A stretch of 48,439 nt of DNA from Sphingomonas sp. Leaf10. Lineage in GTDB: Bacteria > Pseudomonadota > Alphaproteobacteria > Sphingomonadales > Sphingomonadaceae. The stretch is from contig NZ_LMKE01000029.1 in NCBI RefSeq assembly GCF_001421245.1, positions 1 to 48,439 on the forward strand, written 5' to 3'. How positions within the stretch are numbered: the stretch's first letter is position 1; every line of letters begins with the position of its first letter. The position numbers were made by a program, and so were the translations under genes. The notes under the pieces are model-generated. The model searched no databases, had not been told where the DNA came from, and worked only from the letters and a program-made list of their open reading frames with translations. Shown one piece after another: positions 1 through 8,857 of the stretch.

Positions 1-51
1 CGGGAACAGACAAGAATCCAAAATGCTGCCGGTGTAAACAGTCCCCCCTGT

Positions 52-132
52 CAGGGAGGGGCTGGGGGTGGGTCGGCCTGCGAGAGAAGGTCACGCCCGC
101 CAACGGGCCAACCCAACCCCCGACCCCTCCCT
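52..132. repeat. Inverted G-rich intergenic repeat, copy 1
   Basis: The left arm (52-78) and right arm (105-132) are near-complementary, built around AGGGAGGGG and GGGGGTGGGT, and enclose a short GC-rich loop. A related element with the same arm sequence and the same GTCGGCCNGCGAGAGA flank occurs at about 21109-21182. It lies upstream of the first operon. It is probably a dispersed palindromic repeat; it might also form a stem in RNA. No coding potential was recognised in 1-251. Confidence 0.6.
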
Positions 133-251
133 GGGAGGGGAGGGATGAGTGTTGATCGGCCTAGCACCACACGCACCCTTTCCCGCCGTTATGGAACCAA
201 CTCGGGCCGTGGGGCGGTTGCGCCGCTCGACAACGGTTTGTGAGAGCGTTC

Positions 252-1385
252 ATGGGTATAGCATCGGCACTGGGTTTCGGCGGACGCAAGGTGCGCTATG
301 CGATCGTGGGCTTGGGCGATATCGCGCAGGAGGCGCTGATGCCCGGTGTTGCCCATACCGGCAATTCGGAGATCACCGCGCTGGTATCGGGCGATCCCGA
401 AAAGCTGGGGGCCCTGGGCGAACGCTATGGCGTGGCCGACCGCTACGGCTACGACCAGTTCCCCGATCTGCTGCGTTCGGGCACGATCGACGCCATCTAC
501 CTCGCCACGCCCAATTGGCGCCATGCCGAATTCGCGGTCCCGGCGCTGGAGGCCGGTATCCACGTCCTGTGCGAAAAGCCGCTCGACATCTCGGCCAAAC
601 AGGCGCGCGCGATCATGGCGGCGGCGGAGCGCGGCGGGGCGAAGGTGATGACCGCCTATCGCCTGCATTTCGAACCGGCGACGCTCGATGCGATCCGGCG
701 GATCCGCGCGGGCGAGCTGGGCGATCTGATCGCGTTCAACGCCTGCTTCACCCAGATGGTCGACCCCGCCAATCACCGCGCGACCAACGGCATCTGGGCC
801 GGGCCGCTGTTCGACATGGGTGCCTATCCGATCAACGCCATCCGTTATCTGTTCGGTGCGGAGCCGGTCGAAGTGGTGTCGGCGATCGGCGTGCGTCATG
901 CCGATGCGGGCTTCGGCGATCTCGACGATACGATCGCGGTGATGCTGCGCCTGCCGGGCGATCGCCTCGCCCAGTTCACGGTCAGCTATTATGCCAACAA
1001 TGTCGACAGCTTCATCATCGCCGGGACCAAGGGATCGATCGAGATGAACCCCGCCTTCGGCTTCGGCCAGGGACTGGAGCATCACCGCCAGATCGGCGAG
1101 GATCGCACCCACAAGACGTACAAGGAAACCGACCAGTTCGGCGGCGAGCTGCGCTACTTCTCCGACTGTATCCTGCACGACCGCGATCCCGAACCCGATG
1201 GTGAGGAGGGGCTGGCCGACCTGCTGGTGATCGAGGCGATCGTCGCCGCGCTGCGTTCGGGCGGGCGGGTGCCGATCGAGCCGCTGGCGCGGAGCCGCCG
1301 GATCGATCCCGATGCGCAGGAACAGACGCTGCGACCGGTATCGGCGCCCGATCCGGTGAATGCCGCCTCTCCGACCGGCGCGTGA
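252..1385 (+). CDS. Gfo/Idh/MocA family NAD(P)-dependent oxidoreductase
   Basis: 377 aa. The N-terminal Rossmann fold begins almost at once (VRYAIVGLGDIAQ), and the family's CEKP dinucleotide/substrate motif follows at about residue 110. The C-terminal half is the alpha/beta GFO_IDH_MocA sheet domain. The family oxidises or isomerises sugars and inositols; the sequence resembles glucose-fructose oxidoreductase-like members, but the substrate cannot be read from sequence. There is no obvious export signal, so it is probably cytoplasmic. I chose ATG 252 because GAGAG lies 5 nt upstream; an in-frame GTG at 240 would add four residues. It is first in an operon with an SDR dehydrogenase 6 nt downstream and a GH15 enzyme, suggesting glucose or disaccharide metabolism. 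Confidence 0.9.
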   Translation: MGIASALGFGGRKVRYAIVGLGDIAQEALMPGVAHTGNSEITALVSGDPEKLGALGERYGVADRYGYDQFPDLLRSGTIDAIYLATPNWRHAEFAVPALEAGIHVLCEKPLDISAKQARAIMAAAERGGAKVMTAYRLHFEPATLDAIRRIRAGELGDLIAFNACFTQMVDPANHRATNGIWAGPLFDMGAYPINAIRYLFGAEPVEVVSAIGVRHADAGFGDLDDTIAVMLRLPGDRLAQFTVSYYANNVDSFIIAGTKGSIEMNPAFGFGQGLEHHRQIGEDRTHKTYKETDQFGGELRYFSDCILHDRDPEPDGEEGLADLLVIEAIVAALRSGGRVPIEPLARSRRIDPDAQEQTLRPVSAPDPVNAASPTGA

Positions 1386-1391
1386 CGCATC

Positions 1392-2213
1392 ATGGCGTCG
1401 CACTTTGATCCCGCCATACCGCTCGCCGGGCACGTCGCCGTCGTCACCGGCGCCAGTTCGGGCATCGGCCTGTCGGTTGCCGAGGCGTTGGCGGGTGCCG
1501 GCGCGGCGGTCGTCGTCAACTATCATTCGGATAACGCATCGGCCGACACGCTGGTCGATCGCATCCGCGCCGATGGCGGACGGGCGATCGCGGTCGGCGC
1601 CAATGTCTCGGACGAAGCGGAGGTTGCGCGGCTGTTCGATGCCGCCGCCGACGCCTTTGGCCGGATCGATATATTGGTCGCCAATTCGGGCGTGCAGAAG
1701 GACGCGTCGATCGCCGACATGACGCTCGACGACTGGAACACGGTGATCGGCGTCAACCTGACCGGGCAGTTCCTGTGCGCGCGCGAAGCGGTGCGCCGCT
1801 TCCGCACCCAGCCGGCCGATCGCCGCCCGGCGCGCAGCGCCGGATCGATCGTGACGATGAGTTCGGTGCATGAGGTGATCCCGTGGGCGGGGCATATCAA
1901 CTATGCCGCGTCGAAGGGCGGCAGCCGCATGTTCACTCGGTCGCTGGCGCAGGAGGTCGCCGCCGACCGCATCCGCGTCAACGCCATCGCCCCCGGCGCG
2001 ATCCGCACCCCGATCAACCACGACGCATGGGACGGCGACGAAGCGCTGGAAAAGCTGTTGCGGCTGATCCCCTATGGCCGGATCGGCGAGCCGGACGATG
2101 TCGCCCGCGCGGCGGTGTGGCTGGCATCGGATGCAGCCGATTACGTCACCGGCACGACCTTGTTCGTCGATGGCGGCATGACGCTGTACCCCGAGTTTCG
2201 CGACAATGGTTGA
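1392..2213 (+). CDS. SDR family oxidoreductase (glucose 1-dehydrogenase-like)
   Basis: 273 aa, usual length for a classical short-chain dehydrogenase. It shows the TGASSGIG cofactor motif at about residue 18-26, the NSG strand motif (VANSGVQ), a catalytic Ser (MSSVHE) and YAASK (Tyr and Lys of the active site). The C-terminal SDR signature DYVTGTTLFVDGG is intact. It is NAD(P)-dependent and cytosolic. Annotation pipelines usually call such sequences glucose 1-dehydrogenase or 3-oxoacyl-ACP reductase-like; I favour a sugar dehydrogenase because its neighbours are a Gfo/Idh oxidoreductase and a GH15 glucosidase. The last 8 nt overlap the GH15 start, implying translational coupling. Confidence 0.9.
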   Translation: MASHFDPAIPLAGHVAVVTGASSGIGLSVAEALAGAGAAVVVNYHSDNASADTLVDRIRADGGRAIAVGANVSDEAEVARLFDAAADAFGRIDILVANSGVQKDASIADMTLDDWNTVIGVNLTGQFLCAREAVRRFRTQPADRRPARSAGSIVTMSSVHEVIPWAGHINYAASKGGSRMFTRSLAQEVAADRIRVNAIAPGAIRTPINHDAWDGDEALEKLLRLIPYGRIGEPDDVARAAVWLASDAADYVTGTTLFVDGGMTLYPEFRDNG

Positions 2214-4017
2214 GCCGCTCCGCGCGATCGGCGACCATGGCATCATCGGCGATCTGGAGACGGCGGCGCTGGTCGCGCGCGACGGCGCGATCGATTATCT
2301 GTGCTGGCCCTCGCTCGACAGTCCGACGATCTTTGCCGAGCTGCTCGATGCCGAACGGGGCGGGGCGTTCACGCTGCAACCCGAACTCGACGATGCACAG
2401 CATTTGCAGCTGTACGTTCCCGACACCAACGTGCTGCTCACCCGCTGGATGGCGGAGGATGGCAGCGCCGAGGTCAGTGACCTAATGCCGCTGGCCGAGG
2501 CGCGGACCCGGCCGGATTTCGACGCACGCTGTCTGATCCGCCGGCTGCGGGTGACGCGCGGGACGGTGCGCTTCACCGTGCGCTGTGCGCCCCGCTTCGA
2601 CTATGCCCGCATCGTGCCGGCGGTGACGGCGGAGAAGGGGGGCGTCCGCTTCACCGGCGGGGAACAGACGCTGCGCCTGTTCGCGTCGGTCCCGCTTGCC
2701 GCCGGCGACGATGCCGCCACCGCCGATTTCACCCTGTCGGCGGGCGAGAGCGCATGGTTCGTGATCGGCGACGATCTGCTCGACCGGCCGACCGACGAAG
2801 CGATCGACACCGTCACCGCCGCCACTGCCGATGCGTGGCGGCGCTGGACGGCGCAGTCGACCTATCAGGGGCGCTGGCGCGAGGCGATGACCCGGTCGGT
2901 GCTGGCGCTCAAGCTGCTGACCTCCGCCCGGCACGGCTCGATCGCGGCGGCGGCGACCTTCGGCCTGCCCGAAGCGACCGGGGCGGGGCGCAACTGGGAC
3001 TATCGCGCGACGTGGATTCGCGATGCGTCGTTCACCGTCTACGCGTTTCTCCGTCTGGGCTTCGTGGACGAGGCCGAGCATTTCAACCGCTGGGCGGCGG
3101 CGCGGGTCATGGACGCCGGCCCCGACGATCCGATCCGCATCATGTACGCGATCGACGGATCGGAGGCGGCGGACGAGCACGAACTGGCGCATCTCGCGGG
3201 CTATGCCGGCAGCCGCCCGGTGCGCATCGGCAATGCGGCGCATGCGCAGAGCCAGCTCGACATCTTCGGCGAACTGCTCGACAGTGTCTATCTCTCGAAC
3301 AAATATGGCCGCGCGATCAGCCATGAAGGCTGGCAGCATGTGCGCGGCATCGTCGACCATGTCATCGCCCATTGGCAGGAAGCCGATGCCGGCATCTGGG
3401 AAATGCGCGACAAGCCGCGCCATTTCCTCCATTCGCGGCTGATGTGCTGGGTCGCGCTCGACCGGGCGATCCGGCTGGCGAAGAAACGCTCACTGCCCGC
3501 CCCGCTGGTCGCGTGGGCCGAATGTCGCGACGCCATCGTCGACGATGTGTGGACCAACTTCCGCCATCCCGAACATGGCTATTTCGTGCAGCAGCGCGGC
3601 GGGCGCGAACTCGACGCCGCGCTGTTGATGATGCCGCTGGTCCGCTTCGTCTCCTCGACCGACCCGGTCTGGCTGAAGACGCTCGACGCGATCGGCAGCG
3701 AATTGCGCGACGACGGACTGGTCTATCGCTATCGCAACGCCGACGGGCTGGAGGGCGGCGAGGGGGCGTTCACCACCTGCACCTTCTGGTATGCCGAATG
3801 CCTCGCGCGCGCCGGGCGGATGGACGAGGCGCAGATGATCCTCGCCAAGGGCATGGCCTATGCCAACGGGCTGGGGCTGTTTTCGGAAGAAGTCGACCGG
3901 CGCGGCCTGCCGCTCGGCAACTTCCCGCAGGCGCTGACCCATCTCGCCTTCATCAGCGCCGCCTATTTCATCGACCGCCGGCTCGACCCCTCCTACCGCC
4001 CGCACTGGCAGCCATGA
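2206..4017 (+). CDS. Glycoside hydrolase family 15 protein (glucoamylase/trehalase-like)
   Basis: 603 aa, typical of the bacterial GH15 group with an N-terminal trehalase-like beta domain (YLCWPSLDSPTIFAELLD) followed by an (alpha/alpha)6 barrel. Barrel motifs include NWDYRATWIRD, WEMRDKPRHFLHSRLM (Glu of WEMR is the likely general acid) and GLFSEEVD plus GNFPQALTHL near the C-terminus. There is no signal peptide, so it probably acts inside the cell on an alpha-glucoside such as trehalose or a maltodextrin. It is the third gene of the operon, starting inside the SDR stop region. One model is that it releases glucose and the two upstream oxidoreductases oxidise it. Family is sure; substrate is not. 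Confidence 0.9.
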   Translation: MVEPLRAIGDHGIIGDLETAALVARDGAIDYLCWPSLDSPTIFAELLDAERGGAFTLQPELDDAQHLQLYVPDTNVLLTRWMAEDGSAEVSDLMPLAEARTRPDFDARCLIRRLRVTRGTVRFTVRCAPRFDYARIVPAVTAEKGGVRFTGGEQTLRLFASVPLAAGDDAATADFTLSAGESAWFVIGDDLLDRPTDEAIDTVTAATADAWRRWTAQSTYQGRWREAMTRSVLALKLLTSARHGSIAAAATFGLPEATGAGRNWDYRATWIRDASFTVYAFLRLGFVDEAEHFNRWAAARVMDAGPDDPIRIMYAIDGSEAADEHELAHLAGYAGSRPVRIGNAAHAQSQLDIFGELLDSVYLSNKYGRAISHEGWQHVRGIVDHVIAHWQEADAGIWEMRDKPRHFLHSRLMCWVALDRAIRLAKKRSLPAPLVAWAECRDAIVDDVWTNFRHPEHGYFVQQRGGRELDAALLMMPLVRFVSSTDPVWLKTLDAIGSELRDDGLVYRYRNADGLEGGEGAFTTCTFWYAECLARAGRMDEAQMILAKGMAYANGLGLFSEEVDRRGLPLGNFPQALTHLAFISAAYFIDRRLDPSYRPHWQP

Positions 4018-4052
4018 CATGAGGTGCGCGATCCGGGCACTTTGCGCAGGCC

Positions 4053-4067
4053 CGGGCCAACGGCCCG
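4053..4067 (+). terminator. Weak terminator-like hairpin after the GH15 gene
   Basis: A 6-bp perfect stem (CGGGCC, loop AAC, GGCCCG) lies 36 nt after the GH15 stop and is followed by a modest pyrimidine run (GTCCTTCCTT). There is no real U-tract. The rest of 4018-4256 shows no gene that I can support. Confidence 0.25.
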
Positions 4068-4256
4068 TGCTGCGCGTCCTTCCTTGCCGGCAACCGCCCA
4101 AGCTCAATCCCGACGGGTCAAAACCATGTCATCACGCTCCAGGGAGCGACATCCGGACGTGCGTTGGCGGCCACAGTCGTTCTGGCAGGCCCCCTCCGGC
4201 ATATTCCAATGCATCGTCCAGCGATCAGGCCGATCAAATGCGTTCCGTTACCACCG

Positions 4257-6095
4257 TCATTCGGCCGTTTCGCGCAGGATGGGATAGCGCAGGACAAAGG
4301 GATGCCCCGGCCCCGCCTGCGCATACAGCCACGCCAGTCGCGCATCCGGATCGGCGGCGAAGGCGGGTTCGGCGCGCAACTTCGCATCGAACGCCGCCTT
4401 GACTTTAGGATCGGTCGCCAGCACTTGCTCGCCGAGCCTCGCGAGGACGAAGGCGTCCGTATTGGGGGCCGGCGCCAGCATTTCGGGAAAGAAACCCCAG
4501 GCGAGAAACGAATCCTGGCTCTCCGGCTCCAGCAACGCCGCCGCCAGCAGCCCGAGCGGCTGATCGGCCGGCACCCGTACGCTGCCGACAGGCATGACCT
4601 GTTCGACGCGTTCGTGCGCGAACCGTGCCGTGATCGGATAGCGTCCTTCGTTGGGCTGCATGACCTTCGGATCGATTACCCGGACCCGATCGAGGTTCAG
4701 CGTCCTCCAATCCGCCATCGTCTCGAACGCGATGCCGTGCAGGCGCAGGCGGTCGATAACCTCGCTCTGCTCGCGCGGCACCCACCATGCCTTGGGCAGG
4801 CGGACGCGCTCGGTCGGCGTCTGGCCGATGATCGGCATGCGGAAGGTGATTGGCCTGGCGAGCCAGCGCTGCTCCTCCCGCCCGGAGGCCGGGGACAGAT
4901 AGGTGTCGAACGCCACGCCCCTGAACTTCTCGATCCAGCCGATCGGGGCGGCGGCGGGCTTCCAGCGGGTCAGCAGTTCGACCGGCCGACTGGCGCGATC
5001 GGCGGCTTTCGCGGCCGAGATGCGTGCGGCATCGCTCGCCGCGACCTGCAACGCGGCTTCGAGAAGCACATAGGTGCCAAGCACGCGCTGCCGATATGGC
5101 TTGAGCATATGGTTTTCGACCAGCACGGTCGGCATGGCGATGAAGTCGCCATAGCCGGTCGAATAGCGGGGGCCTTCCGGACTGTACCGTATTCCCTTCT
5201 CGGGATGACGGGTGTCGACCGGGCTGGGATAGATGACCGGCATATGGCCTGCCTTCGTCAGCGCCGTCGAGACGGCGGGGCCGAAACGGCGCTCCAGCCA
5301 GTCGGCGGTAGCGCGGTGGCGCGCATATCTGCCCCATCCGGCATAGGTGAAGGTCACGTCATACTGCATGTCGAAGCCTTCGCTGACATGGCAGTCGATA
5401 TAGAGGATCGGGTCGAGCGACCGGATCAGGCCGATCATCGCGCGCGATTCCGGCGCATCCAGCTTCGCATAATCGCGGTTGAGATCGATGTTGCGCGCGT
5501 TCGCATCGCGCCCCTTTTCGAACGGCCCGCGAATGTGCGGGTAATTGTACGCACTCATCTGTTCATGGCCATCGATATTGTAGATCGGCACGAAGACCAG
5601 ATCGACCCGGTCGAGCAGGCTGTCCTTGCCACCCACCGCGATGTCGCGCAGCAGCATCAGCCCGGCATCCTTGCCGTCGATCTCGCCCGCATGGATGCCG
5701 CCCTGCACCAGCACGACCGGCTTGCCCGTGCCCCCCTTACTGGCGCGGACATAGATCATCTCGCGCCCCTCGGTCGTGCGGCCGAAGCTGTGCACCGTGA
5801 CCAGCGGCGACGCGGCATCGAGCCGGGCGAGCCAGGCGCGCACTTCCTCGTAACGCGGCGTCGTGCGGAACCCGGCCGCCTCGGCCGGGGTGATCCACGG
5901 ATCGTTCGGCGCGACGATCAGACGCTCGCTCGCCCCCGACCATGGCAGCGCCGGCGGCAAGGGCGCGGGGCCTTGCGCGATAAGCGGGCTGGCGGTGGCC
6001 AGCAGCAGGATACCGAGATTGCGAGCGATGTTCAGGCGCAAGGGGGGCTTTCCATTCCATGATTCCAGAACCCGGCGATGCGGCGTATTCACCAT
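4257..6095 (-). CDS. Secreted M14 family zinc carboxypeptidase-like protein
   Basis: About 612 aa from ATG 6095. The zinc motif HAGE (His135, Glu138) sits in QGGIHAGEIDGKDAG, a third ligand in IDCHVSEG, and a likely catalytic Glu in VLVENHMLKPY. A hydrophobic signal segment (LGILLLATASPLIAQ) precedes the mature protein, so it is probably periplasmic or secreted. The family hydrolyses C-terminal residues of peptides or modified amino acids; the C-terminal half beyond the M14 domain is unassigned. The start is uncertain: a TTG at the LRLNIARN segment would put the signal peptide at the very N-terminus. It is divergent from a TBDR, which may import the products. Confidence 0.85.
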   Translation of the reverse strand: MVNTPHRRVLESWNGKPPLRLNIARNLGILLLATASPLIAQGPAPLPPALPWSGASERLIVAPNDPWITPAEAAGFRTTPRYEEVRAWLARLDAASPLVTVHSFGRTTEGREMIYVRASKGGTGKPVVLVQGGIHAGEIDGKDAGLMLLRDIAVGGKDSLLDRVDLVFVPIYNIDGHEQMSAYNYPHIRGPFEKGRDANARNIDLNRDYAKLDAPESRAMIGLIRSLDPILYIDCHVSEGFDMQYDVTFTYAGWGRYARHRATADWLERRFGPAVSTALTKAGHMPVIYPSPVDTRHPEKGIRYSPEGPRYSTGYGDFIAMPTVLVENHMLKPYRQRVLGTYVLLEAALQVAASDAARISAAKAADRASRPVELLTRWKPAAAPIGWIEKFRGVAFDTYLSPASGREEQRWLARPITFRMPIIGQTPTERVRLPKAWWVPREQSEVIDRLRLHGIAFETMADWRTLNLDRVRVIDPKVMQPNEGRYPITARFAHERVEQVMPVGSVRVPADQPLGLLAAALLEPESQDSFLAWGFFPEMLAPAPNTDAFVLARLGEQVLATDPKVKAAFDAKLRAEPAFAADPDARLAWLYAQAGPGHPFVLRYPILRETAE

Positions 6096-6147
6096 CTGCC
6101 GGGGAAACGCCGTAGCCGTGTAGGCTGGCGGCGGATACGCAAAGGCT

Positions 6148-6196
6148 GTTGCGTTGCAGCACGGTCGCTTTATGAGACGTTGCAACATACCGCAAC
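6148..6196. promoter_or_regulatory. Cluster of GTTGC repeats between divergent genes
   Basis: Tandem GTTGCGTTGC (6148-6157), the palindrome GTTGCAAC (6179-6186) and GCAAC (6192-6196) lie between the M14 and TBDR starts. Repetition of one pentamer in both orientations suggests a regulator site. No Fur-box-like sequence was recognised. Weak evidence. Confidence 0.25.
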
Positions 6197-6236
6197 CCAC
6201 ATGGCGCATATCCGCCCGCCGCAACCCGGAGCCGCA

Positions 6237-8321
6237 ATGTCTTTCAGCTTCCTTCGTTCACGACTGCAATCGTCCGCCATCGCCTGTCTGTTCGTGGTCG
6301 GGACGGGACCGTTCGTGGCGCAGGCGCACGAGGCGCACGAGGCGCCGAAGCCCGATGATACGGACGAGATCGTCGTGCTTGGTACCCGCAACACCGTCGA
6401 TCGGACGCTATCGTCGGATCGCGTCACCGAACGCATGTCGCAGTCGAGCCGGTCGATCGAACGCGACATTCTGGACGCGGCGGGGACGTACCGGCTGAGC
6501 GACGCGCTCGAACTGGTCAGCGGCTTCAGCCAGCAGAACAACCGGGGCGGCGTCATCGACAATTTCGCGGTTCGTGGGTTTCTCGGCACGCCGGACGGGG
6601 GCGCGGAATATTATCTGAACGGCTTCCTCGCCAATCGCGGCATGGCGCCGCCGCGCGATCCCGCGACGACCGAACGTGTCGAGGTGCTGAAAGGGCCTGC
6701 GGGCGCCCTGTTTGGCGACGTCGATCCCGGCGGGCGGGTCAATATCGTGACCAAGGTGCCGCGCTTTACGCCGCACGCCAATGCGATGGTCAGCTATGGC
6801 TCCTTCGACACGCGTCGCGTCGAACTCGACGCTACCGGTCCGCTGACCCGGACGCTGGCCGCCCGGATCGTCGTCGCCGGAGAGGACAGCGATGGATGGC
6901 GCGACACCGTCACCCTCCGCCGCCGCGTCGTCTCGCCGTCGCTGACATGGCAGGCCAGCGATGCGCTGCGGCTGACCTACACCGGCGAATTCAGCCAATA
7001 TGATACGCCGTTCGATCGCGGCATTCCGGCGATCAACGGCGATGCCAATGCCTTGCCGCGTTCGAATTACTATGGCGAACCGTCGAACGGCCTCACCAGG
7101 TCGCGGCAGGAGCAGCACCAGTTCACCGGATTGGCGGAACTGGGGGACAGCTGGACGCTGAACGGCGGTATCGTCTGGCGGACGGGGACGCTGAAGGGCC
7201 TGTCCGCCGACCAGTCGCGTATCGTCGGGACCGCCCTGTGGCGGCAGCGCCGGTCGCGCGATTTCAGCGTCGATGACCTGTCGGCGCGCCTAGAACTGGC
7301 CGGACAGGTCGGGCGGCATCGCATCAGTGCGGGCGTGAAGGGCTATCGCTTTTTCTACGGCGAACGCTGGCTGCGTATCAACCCGTCGGCCGCCGCCCCT
7401 TACGCGATCGACCTGTACGATCCGGCCTATGGATCGGTGGCGGCGGCGCTGCGTCCCTTCACGAACAACGATGAGAGCCGCTGGGCGGGCACTTTCTATG
7501 TGCAGGACATGTGGGACGTCACCGATCGGCTGACGCTGGTCGGCGGCGCACGGGTCGATCCGTACCGGCAGAAGATCGTCAACAACAACACCGGCGGCGT
7601 CGGCCGCAATATTGACGCGCCGGTGAACTTCCGCGTCGGTGCGCGTTACCGCGTCACCGACGCGATCGCCGTGCACGCCAATTGGGGTGAGAATTTTTCG
7701 CTGAACACCGGCACCGATCGCAACGGCGCGGGGTTCGGCCCGGAACGGGGGCGCGGCTACGAATTGGGGGTCGCGGCCAAGCTGCCGGGTATCGACCTGG
7801 CTGCGACATGGTTCGACATCCGCAAGCAGGACATTCTGACGACCGACCCGGTCGACGCGAACTTCCTCGCGCCGGTCGGCAGCATCGTCAGCCGCGGGAT
7901 CGAACTCGATGCGTCGGCGCGGCTCGGCAATCGCTGGCAGATCGTCGCCAACTATGCATGGCTCGATGCGAAGGCGGATGACACCGCGTTTCCGACGTCG
8001 GACGTGCTGAACGTGCCCGAGCATTCGGGAACGTTGCTGGTCGTCCATCGCATCCCGACCAACCGGGGCGACTGGCAGCTGAGCGGGGGCGTCGCCTATA
8101 TCGGCGATCGGGCGGGATCGCTGACGGCACGGCCGGTGGTATTGCCGGAATATGCGAAGGTGAAGGCGGCGATCGAAGCGCCGGTCGTCGAGGGGGTCCG
8201 CTTCCGTCTGGAGGCCGACAATCTGCTCGATCGGCGCTATGCGGCCAGCTCGTACAGCGCGCTTTGGATCTATCCCGGCGCGCCCCGGACGGTACGGGCA
8301 TCGCTTCGTCTGGAGATCTGA
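6237..8321 (+). CDS. TonB-dependent receptor, siderophore-receptor type
   Basis: 694 aa from ATG 6237. It has a cleavable signal peptide ending near VAQA, a TonB box-like DEIVVLGTRN, a plug domain with LSDALELVSGF and the conserved VEVLKGPAGALFGDVDPGG segment, and a 22-strand type beta barrel ending in an aromatic-poor RASLRLEI. It sits in the outer membrane and takes up a ligand with TonB energy. The plug resembles the FhuA/FoxA ferric-siderophore class, but the ligand is unknown. The mature N-terminus is unusually rich in His and acidic residues (HEAHEAPKPDDTDE), which could bind metal. Its stop codon is part of a perfect terminator stem, and downstream are convergent metallothionein genes. 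Confidence 0.9.
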   Translation: MSFSFLRSRLQSSAIACLFVVGTGPFVAQAHEAHEAPKPDDTDEIVVLGTRNTVDRTLSSDRVTERMSQSSRSIERDILDAAGTYRLSDALELVSGFSQQNNRGGVIDNFAVRGFLGTPDGGAEYYLNGFLANRGMAPPRDPATTERVEVLKGPAGALFGDVDPGGRVNIVTKVPRFTPHANAMVSYGSFDTRRVELDATGPLTRTLAARIVVAGEDSDGWRDTVTLRRRVVSPSLTWQASDALRLTYTGEFSQYDTPFDRGIPAINGDANALPRSNYYGEPSNGLTRSRQEQHQFTGLAELGDSWTLNGGIVWRTGTLKGLSADQSRIVGTALWRQRRSRDFSVDDLSARLELAGQVGRHRISAGVKGYRFFYGERWLRINPSAAAPYAIDLYDPAYGSVAAALRPFTNNDESRWAGTFYVQDMWDVTDRLTLVGGARVDPYRQKIVNNNTGGVGRNIDAPVNFRVGARYRVTDAIAVHANWGENFSLNTGTDRNGAGFGPERGRGYELGVAAKLPGIDLAATWFDIRKQDILTTDPVDANFLAPVGSIVSRGIELDASARLGNRWQIVANYAWLDAKADDTAFPTSDVLNVPEHSGTLLVVHRIPTNRGDWQLSGGVAYIGDRAGSLTARPVVLPEYAKVKAAIEAPVVEGVRFRLEADNLLDRRYAASSYSALWIYPGAPRTVRASLRLEI

Positions 8322-8358
8322 CTGGACGGGACCGGCTTTCGCCGGTCCCGTCCAGTCA
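8319..8358. terminator. Perfect 18-bp terminator hairpin overlapping the TBDR stop
   Basis: Arms 8319-8336 (TGACTGGACGGGACCGGC) and 8341-8358 are exactly complementary with a TTTC loop. The first three bases are the TBDR stop codon. It lies between convergent genes (TBDR + and metallothionein -), so it can end transcripts from both sides. There is no clear U-tract on either strand. Confidence 0.7.
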
Positions 8359-8370
8359 CGTTGCCGGCGA

Positions 8371-8541
8371 TCAGCCGTGGCAGGGGCAACCGGCATGGTC
8401 GCAGCCGGCCGACTGCTGGTGATGGTTGGCGCAATTCTCGCCGCAGAAGATGCGACCTTCGGCTTCGACACCGTTGCTGGTGCTGACCACGCAGACGCAA
8501 TCGTTGCAGGCGCACTTCACCATTTCGACATTGACGCTCAT
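8371..8541 (-). CDS. SmtA/BmtA-family bacterial metallothionein
   Basis: 56 aa with nine Cys (10, 12, 15, 17, 33, 37, 47, 52, 54) and four His (40, 41, 49, 55). The pattern CACNDCVCVV, FCGENCANHH and CDHAGCPCHG follows the prokaryotic metallothionein fold, in which Cys and His ligate a small zinc cluster. Its role is cytoplasmic sequestration of Zn(II), and possibly Cd(II) or Cu(I). Two ATGs are adjacent (8544 and 8541); the second has the better spacing to the GAGGA ribosome-binding site. It directly follows the SmtB/ArsR-type repressor gene, making a bicistronic regulator-effector unit. In Synechococcus the homologous genes are divergent instead. Confidence 0.93.
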   Translation of the reverse strand: MSVNVEMVKCACNDCVCVVSTSNGVEAEGRIFCGENCANHHQQSAGCDHAGCPCHG

Positions 8542-8544
8542 CAT

Positions 8545-8850
8545 CTATTCCTCGTGCAAGTGGTCTTCGGGTTCCATCACGTGGTCCATCATGTTCGTCA
8601 GCATGGTACGGACGTGGCAGTCGGGCAGCGCGTAAAAGACATTCCGCCCCGATCGCGTCTGCTTCAGCAATCGCCCGGCCCGCAGCAGCCGAAGATGCTG
8701 CGACACCAGGCTCTGGCTGACGCCGACTTCCGTGGTCAGCTCCCCCACCGAACGCGGCCCGTCGAGACAGGCCACGACCAGGCGAAGCCGGTTCGGCTCG
8801 CCAAGGAGGCGGAACAGCTCCGCAAGCTGGATACCCTCGTCCTGTGTCAT
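8545..8850 (-). CDS. ArsR/SmtB family metal-responsive repressor with alpha-5 zinc site
   Basis: 101 aa winged-helix repressor. The recognition helix region is VSQSLVSQHLRLL, with the wing at KQTRSGRNVFYAL. In the C-terminal helix Asp77, His79, His90 and Glu93 reproduce exactly the D-x-H-x10-H-x2-E spacing of the SmtB alpha-5 zinc/cobalt site. The alpha-3N site is absent: GELTTEVG lacks the cysteine(s) of ELCV(C/G) in SmtB, CadC and ArsR. This predicts zinc-type sensing across the dimer interface rather than As or Cd/Pb sensing. It should repress itself and the metallothionein through the 30-bp palindrome just upstream. Confidence 0.93.
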   Translation of the reverse strand: MTQDEGIQLAELFRLLGEPNRLRLVVACLDGPRSVGELTTEVGVSQSLVSQHLRLLRAGRLLKQTRSGRNVFYALPDCHVRTMLTNMMDHVMEPEDHLHEE

Positions 8851-8857
8851 GCACCTA

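Noticed and set aside
189..2246. Open frame of 685 codons antisense to the first two genes
   Set aside because: It spans two unrelated genes with clear Rossmann and SDR motifs on the plus strand and has no recognisable domain.
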